Shown here: piece after piece, positions 58,510 through 64,000 of the stretch
How positions within the stretch are numbered: the first letter of the stretch is position 1
Layout of the letters: every line of letters begins with the position of its first letter
Assembly: GCA_036435485.1 (NCBI GenBank)
Contig: CM071596.1
Span: forward strand, 14,474,001-14,538,000
DNA length: 64,000 bases
Direction of reading: 5' to 3'
From: Saposhnikovia divaricata
Taxonomy: Eukaryota > Streptophyta > Magnoliopsida > Apiales > Apiaceae
Translations under genes and position numbers: made by a program
Notes under the pieces: model-generated
What the model saw: only the letters and a program-made list of their open reading frames with translations
Told to the model about the DNA's origin: nothing
The model's database searches: none

Positions 58510-59283
58510 TCTATACTAATATATTAAAGCCGAAAGATTAAAAGTTTGTCGGTTTGGTTTTCACTTGGTTATCCTAATTATTTTGGTTTTCACTTGATTA
58601 TCCTAATTTTAAATTAAATAATAACATAATATAATTAATGGTAATTAACCAATTGCCTTTTTCACATTTACTTTTAATTAAATATATTACGTTTTATAAA
58701 CACTTAAAAATATCAATCGTATCATATCTTCCAATCATTAATATTTTCTTTCTAATTAAAACACATTACCTTTTTGATTTAAAACTAATCTTACAATCAT
58801 TAATATATACCCGAAAATAACATACCATATTTTCCAATTATTAATAAAATATATTAAAAATCCGTATACGTTGTTTATAATAAGAAAATATTAGTATAAT
58901 CAGTAAACATGAGCATTGAAATTTTGTACGTTCGGATTTGACATGGTCATCTAATTATTAAAATAAATAATAAAATAATATAATTAATGATAATTAGCCG
59001 ATTGCTTTTTTAATTAAAAGATGTTTACTTTTAATTGATGATATTACCTTTTATAAACACATAAAACTAACTTTTAATTTAAAACATAATCTTGCAATAA
59101 TTAATATATACCCAAAAATATCACACCATATCTTCTAATCACTAACAAAATATAAAAATTATTTAAAATAATTAAAATTTTATATTAAATCAAATATTTA
59201 ATATATATTAATAAATAATGATAATAATAATAATAATAATAATAATATATGACAACTCGTGCTTTGCACGAGTTATAGGCTAG
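58510..59283 (+). mobile_element. non-autonomous Helitron, both ends present
   Basis: Begins TCTATACTAATATATTAAAG after A. Ends with hairpin CTCGTGCTTTGCACGAG, then TTATAGGCTAG before T. 774 bp, no gene. An (AAT)n run is at 59217-59247. Confidence 0.85.
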
Positions 59284-59385
59284 TCAATACTAATGATTGG
59301 TTGAACCAAACAACCAAACTACCAATTATCCCCTAATTTGCTTATTATATACTAGTAAGTATAGATTTGGTTAGTTGGTTGGTTG

Positions 59386-59598
59386 TAGGGATGGGCATTC
59401 ATCCCGGCCCGCCCGATCCCGATCCGATCCCCGCACCGAACGGGGCGGGTATTCGGGGATTTTTTCGGCTACGGGCCGGGGAGCGGGGACAATTTTCAAA
59501 AAAAACCGGGGAGCGGGCCGGGGCCGGGTTTTTATGTGTCCCCGGCCAGATCCCCGACCCCCGGCCCGATTTTCAATCCCGACTCGATTTCACCACAC

Positions 59599-59635
<37 letters not shown>

Positions 59636-60035
59636 TATATATATATATATTAATCATATATTAATATAAACGAATTTCCAATACTTCATATTGGAAACAA
59701 AAAGATCTTTTAATTTTATATGTTTGTCTTTTTAGTAGTTAAATAACTTCATTTTCATGTTATTTATAATTGTTTCTTTAAGTAATATTTTTTTATCTTA
59801 ATTTAGTGCATTTGAGCTCACTAATTAGTATTTAATATTATTTAATATTATTTTTAGTTTTAAATAAAATTCCTCGATTCCCCGCGGGGATCCCCGTTAC
59901 CCGTTTGGGCCGGGGACGGGGAATGAAAAATAGTCCCCGACGGGGATCGGGCCTGGGACGGGGATCGGGTTTAAATTCGGGGATGGGGCGGGGATAGCAC
60001 TCCCCGGCCCCGAAGTGCCCCGACGCCCATCCCTA
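59386..60035. mobile_element. short non-autonomous hAT element, GC-rich ends, copy 2
   Basis: Ends TAGGGATGGGCATTCATCCC and (reverse) TAGGGATGGGCGTCGGGGC. Perfect 8-bp target duplication GTTGGTTG (59378-59385, 60036-60043). Same family as 43679-44295. Confidence 0.94.
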
Positions 60036-60221
60036 GTTGGTTGGTTAACACCTTCCAAAAAATTGTTAACACCTTCCTCAATATAACAAGTTAAAAAAAA
60101 TTATATTAAAAATATTAATTTATTTATTATAAACAACAAAATTTAACAATAAGGCACAAAAGTACATTTATAAAAAATTAAAAAAAAACGTGTTAAAAAT
60201 TTCAAATTCAGTTAAATTATA

Positions 60222-60428
60222 TTCCCTTCGTCCCGTTTATATTGATCATCAATCAAAAAACACGTATTGTGCAATCAAGTGAAACTGCTAAACTTGCTCT
60301 AAATTATTTACATATTTAGAAAAACTTAACATATTTAATCCTTAATTTGTTTTATTAAAGAAACATGACCAATACTTTTGGGATATGCAAAAAAGGAATT
60401 ACGATCAACATAAACGGGACGGAGGGAG
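60222..60428. mobile_element. Stowaway-type MITE
   Basis: Ends TTCCCTTCGTCCCGTTTAT and AAACGGGACGGAGGGAG are inverted and flanked by TA. 207 bp. Confidence 0.85.
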
Positions 60429-60708
60429 TATATAATTTATTATAAATAAAAAACCACATGTTTTATATAATGATAAACGTTTTCAATTATATCCCGATTA
60501 GAATCATCACCCGCACACATTCTTCCTACAATTCTTTCTTCTACGATTTTAGGTTACACTAAATAATTTTTTAAAAATATCTATTGAATTCTTAAGATAT
60601 TTAACAATAAATTTAAAAATAACGTTAAATTATTGATATTTAGTTTATGTCGTAAAATTAAATATGAAAAATATATAAATTGAAAATTAATAATAAATTT
60701 TATTAAAA

Positions 60709-62549
60709 TCTATTATATATATAATTGGCCAACACAAGAAAAAAATAGTGAGATTTTTTAATGCACATGAAAAGACCAATTTGCCCCTATGTTTAATATT
60801 TATTAAAAAAAGTGTTGTTCATGGGAATCGAACTTGAGTCTATCAAATAACTTATGCATGCTCTTACCAGTACACCACAATTTCACATGTATTTTCAAAC
60901 CATACACGTAATAAGTGAATGTCATTTAAGAGTAATACATTTGTAAATAACTATGTAGCTAAATTAAACTTAGGTAAAACACCAACACATTTTTATTAAA
61001 AAAGGTGTTGTTCATGGGAATCTATCAAGTAACTTATGCATGCTCTTACCACTGCGCCACAATATCACGTGTGTTTATAAATCATACACGTAATATGTGA
61101 ATGTCTTAACAGTAATACATTTGTAAATAACTTTGGAGCTAAATTAAACTTTAAATAACTATGGAGCTAAATTAAATTTTAAACTTAGGTAATACACCAA
61201 CACAAGATAAAATTCGTGAGACTTTTTAATGTATTGGAAGAAATAATAATAAAAGAAATGATATTTAAAAGAAACTTTTACAATATTGGAATTATCCAAT
61301 AATATTATTATTATTATATATGTTAAGACATAGAAGATGATGATTATATAAAATTAGCATGTACAAAGGTTCGTGTAACAAAATATGAGACTTTAAGTTA
61401 TGATAGTCAATAATATTTTTTGAAAATTAATATTATCATCGGTAAGTCAAATCCATGTTATTTAAAAAATTAATTCTATTTCATAATTTTAGTAGCATAA
61501 ACAATAATTTTTTATATCATGTGTGAAATTTTTTAAATATGTGTACAAAATTAACATTGGCGATAAAATGAAATATTCAAAACAAAAGCATATATATATT
61601 GCATACAAAAATTATTAAATTATAATATATAATTTAATTGATGATTTAAAATGAACTATTAATAATTAAAGAAGACTTTTACAATAAAGCATGCATATAC
61701 AAAACTCACAAGGAGAAACAATAAATTCATTGAACGCATAGGTCTATCTGTTCGCTACAATTTGTAAAGATACTTCTCTGGAAGAAGCTGTGTTTGAAAA
61801 AAGAAATGATGAATTCATTATCAAAGCACGGACAAAAGTCATATGATCAATTTCAACTTGTGACAATAAAAGTACAAAAAATATTTATCCAACCATAAAT
61901 GATAAATTCTCAAGTTTGGAGAATAAAAATGTTATAAGCCCGTTACACAAGGTAGATTCACTCAGTTGAGAACTAAATTATCTGATGTTTTGAAAGTCAG
62001 ACAAAAATATGAAGAGAAATCAAGGTAAAAAATGCTTAAAATCAAGAGCTTAGAAGAAAAGAAATGAAATAGTTAGAAAGATAGTTTTAAGAAGTGAAAG
62101 TGTAAGGTCTGAATAGCGTATTAGAAGATTTAAGAAGTTTTTTTTTTATTTATTAAAATCATGACTAAAACCCACACCCACCAACACTCTTAGAATGCAA
62201 CATCTTGAAGACATCAGTTTTGAAGAATTGGAAAAAAAAAAAGTTTAGTATAGTAAATGTTTTGAAAAATCATCTTAATTAGACAACACTTATTGAACAC
62301 TCGAATTCTATTCAATGACCCACAATAAAATTAAAAACTGACATGATTTCTATTAGTACTTCTTATATTAGTTTCTAAATTACAAATTTGAACATATTTA
62401 AATAAGTACGCAATAGCCACATATACCATTAACAAGAAAAACTCTATGAAAATCAATTTTATACTTCTAATGACATTGATTATACACAATTTAATTTAGA
62501 AACAAAATTTAACATAGCGACCGGTGCCTTGCACGGATTTTTATGCTAG
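60709..62549 (+). mobile_element. probable Helitron with degenerate ends
   Basis: Possible start TCTATTATATATATAATTGG after A. The 3' end has CCGGTGCCTTGCACGG and ATGCTAG before T (CTAG 62546-62549). The 5' call is weak. The interior is AT-rich and contains the tandem tRNA-related unit. Confidence 0.45.
60803..61090 (-). repeat. tandemly repeated tRNA-related unit (SINE-like)
   Basis: On the minus strand each unit has a box A-like TGGCGCAGTGGTAAGAGC (second copy) or TGGTGTACTGGTAAGAGC (first copy). The first copy also has a box B-like AGTTCGATTCCC, lost in the second by an 11-bp deletion. The unit period is about 200 bp, with shared GTGTTGTTCATGGGAATC. No full cloverleaf could be drawn, so it is not called as a tRNA gene. 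Confidence 0.55.
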
Positions 62550-62634
62550 TAAAATAAAATTTTACATTAAATTAAATAATTAATATATTAATAAATAATA
62601 ACAATATATGATATCTGTGTTTTGCACATGCTAG
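62550..62634 (+). mobile_element. Helitron 3' end remnant
   Basis: TGTGTTTTGCACATGCTAG before T, preceded by the AT-rich wording seen before the end at 59283. It may be the displaced end of a Helitron interrupted by the element ending at 62549. Confidence 0.4.
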
Positions 62635-62934
62635 TATGTATGTAATTGTGCCCTTTGAGTAGGAGGAAGAAGCAGTTGACAAATTAATCGGGGCATGTTG
62701 TATTTAAATTTAATTTTCAAAATTTAATTTCATTAATTTTGCATCTCGTTATCCTCATCCGCAACTCAACATATGCATGAATCAATTAATGTTTAATTTC
62801 CAGGCATACGACAGCGGCCAAAGCACATACTTGATGCATGTACTATGCATACACCTAGCTACCTTCAATTTCGACATTCAATGTGCACTATTTCATCTAC
62901 TTACTATACTTTTGTCTTACACTATACACTGAAA

Positions 62935-63155
62935 TAGGGCTGTAATTCGAGTCGAGCAGGGCGAGTTCAAGCCGAGCTTTAAATCGAGTCGGGCTTTTTT
63001 AAACGAGTTGAGCCGGGCTCGTTTATTAAACGAGCCGAAAATCCCTGCCGAACCCGTCTCGTTTATTATACGAGTCGGGTCGAGTTTACTCACGAGCCTA
63101 ACAAGCCGAGTCGGGTAGCAGTTAAACGAGCCGAGCCGGGTAGCTCGTTTAGTCA
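62935..63155. mobile_element. left end of a hAT-type element or relative
   Basis: Starts TAGGGCTGTAATTCGAGTCG and contains repeated CGAGCCG, CGAGTCGGG and CTCGTTTA words to 63155, like the subterminal regions of the other hAT elements here. No right end is in the window. Confidence 0.5.
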
Positions 63156-63700
63156 TTGATTTTTTTTTTAAATTCTGAAAATTACTTTTTTAAAAAAAAA
63201 AATCTGAAAATTACTTATTAATTATATAAACATCTTTACACATAATAAAAAAGTAAACAAACAAGATGTTAGAAATTATTTAATTTACAAATTATCAAAA
63301 AAAAATATAATAAAAAATTATCTAATTTTCATTTATTTAACCAAATATAAAAAGAATAGTAGTGTTTTATTAAGATCTCCAACCAAATTAATTTTTTATT
63401 TTTTGAAAATTTGGGAATATCATTTAATAAGATATATCTTGACATCCGTACGGTTGGATCGTCAAAAAATATTTTTAAAAAAATAGAAACAATAATTTGG
63501 GACGAAGCACTAGTTACGAGTACTAGACAATACAGTAGTGTTCTATTAAGAGAAAATGCCTAGATTTGGGATTCAATGGCCCGATATGCTGATTGTCGGA
63601 AGAGACGGCCCAGAATACCGACGGGTCGAGCATTCTGTGCATGCGTGACCTGAGACACGCATTTCTGAAATGCGTAACAGGTGTCACACATGAGCAGAAT
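63156..63700. other. unassigned DNA
   Basis: AT-rich to 63540, then less so. No coding exon recognised. Confidence 0.4.
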
Positions 63701-63706
63701 GCGTGA

Positions 63707-63724
63707 TGACGTAAGCTGACGTCA
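63707..63724. promoter_or_regulatory. tandem TGACG motif, as-1-like
   Basis: TGACGTAAGCTGACGTCA holds two TGACG cores 10 bp apart. The as-1 element bound by TGA-type bZIP factors has two such cores about 12 bp apart. It may mark a promoter for a gene to the right of the window. Confidence 0.4.
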
Positions 63725-63751
63725 TTCTTACAATTCAGCTCCGGCGATCCT

Positions 63752-63988
63752 TTGGAGGTAAAAATCGCCTCTCCGTTCTCTCATTCCGTCCATCACATTC
63801 CCAAGCCTACACATCAAATTCTATACATCAAAATGAAGCCCAGGACTTTGTCTACATTTTTACATCTCCGTTTATTGCATTTTGGCCCCGCAGGGGCGTA
63901 CACGAGCTTATCGAAAAATGTTGATCGGAAAAACCATCGAATTGGGTCTTTTCAATCCTGCAAATGGAACATAATAAAATTGGTTTAA
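63752..63988 (+). CDS. short unidentified open frame near the right edge
   Basis: Seventy-eight codons (MEVKIASPFSHSVHHIPKPT ...) in a region that is less AT-rich than its surroundings and follows the TGACG motif. An internal ATG at 63832 gives MKPRTLSTFLHLRLLHFGP. I see no recognisable domain. It may be a 5' UTR or first exon of a gene beyond the window, or chance. Confidence 0.25.
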   Translation: MEVKIASPFSHSVHHIPKPTHQILYIKMKPRTLSTFLHLRLLHFGPAGAYTSLSKNVDRKNHRIGSFQSCKWNIIKLV

Positions 63989-64000
63989 TTGTGTAGAGAA

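Noticed and set aside
60803..61090. Functional tRNA gene
   Set aside because: Box A and box B are present, but no acceptor stem or full cloverleaf could be formed, and the second unit lacks box B.
62917..63156. 79-codon minus-strand frame
   Set aside because: Translation of CGAGTCG/CGAGCCG repeats at a hAT-like end.

Overview
This is nuclear DNA from a higher plant, most likely a eudicot. The base composition is AT-rich, introns have GT..AG borders, and almost every kilobase belongs to a plant transposon family: Ty1/copia, Ty3/gypsy Tat-type, hAT, CACTA, Mutator-like, Stowaway and Tourist MITEs, Helitrons and SINEs. I cannot name the species. Only one convincing host gene is present. All boundaries and mismatch counts were read by eye.

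Layout. 1-3.4 kb: a broken minus-strand copia element running off the left edge, and a copia LTR fragment. 3.8-15.2 kb: a minus-strand four-exon gene for a von Willebrand factor A (VWA) domain protein (526 codons plus stop). Its intron 2 holds a complete 9,267-bp Tat-type gypsy element (5076-14342) with 5-bp target duplications (ATCAC). A Mutator-like MITE sits about 100 bp upstream of the start codon. 16-24 kb: nested Stowaway MITEs, a Tourist-like MITE carrying a 4.2-kb hAT transposon with a decayed transposase, and SINE and hAT-like MITE copies. 24-26.5 kb: a truncated second hAT element inside a Stowaway. 27-28 kb: a complete non-autonomous Helitron and a SINE. 28.8-33.6 kb: a Mutator-like element containing a 3.9-kb CACTA element, which carries a multi-exon fragment of a host membrane-protein gene (At3g27390-like). 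34-42.5 kb: an LTR element with matching LTRs but no recognisable gag-pol, split by a 4.9-kb insert that is probably a giant solo LTR. 43-45 kb: a solo LTR carrying a gypsy solo LTR and a short hAT element. 45.3-50.9 kb: the 3' part of an LTR element with one very long reading frame of unknown function broken by two stops. 51-53.6 kb: the 3' end of another gypsy element with an odd repeat array. 53.6-62.6 kb: Helitrons, MITEs, a Mutator-like foldback, a second short hAT element and a tRNA-related repeat. 62.6-64 kb: mostly unassigned DNA with a tandem TGACG motif near the right edge.

Two themes connect the parts. First, two patches near 16.2-16.5 and 22.4-22.6 kb recur in the same order and orientation at 42.9-45.3 and 54.9-55.5 kb. 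This suggests one ancestral segment was duplicated and each copy was then filled by different transposons. Second, many insertions keep intact target-site duplications, so the order of nesting can be read. The strongest leads are the host-gene capture inside the CACTA element, the gypsy insertion in the VWA intron, and the long unknown ORF at 46.7-50.3 kb.
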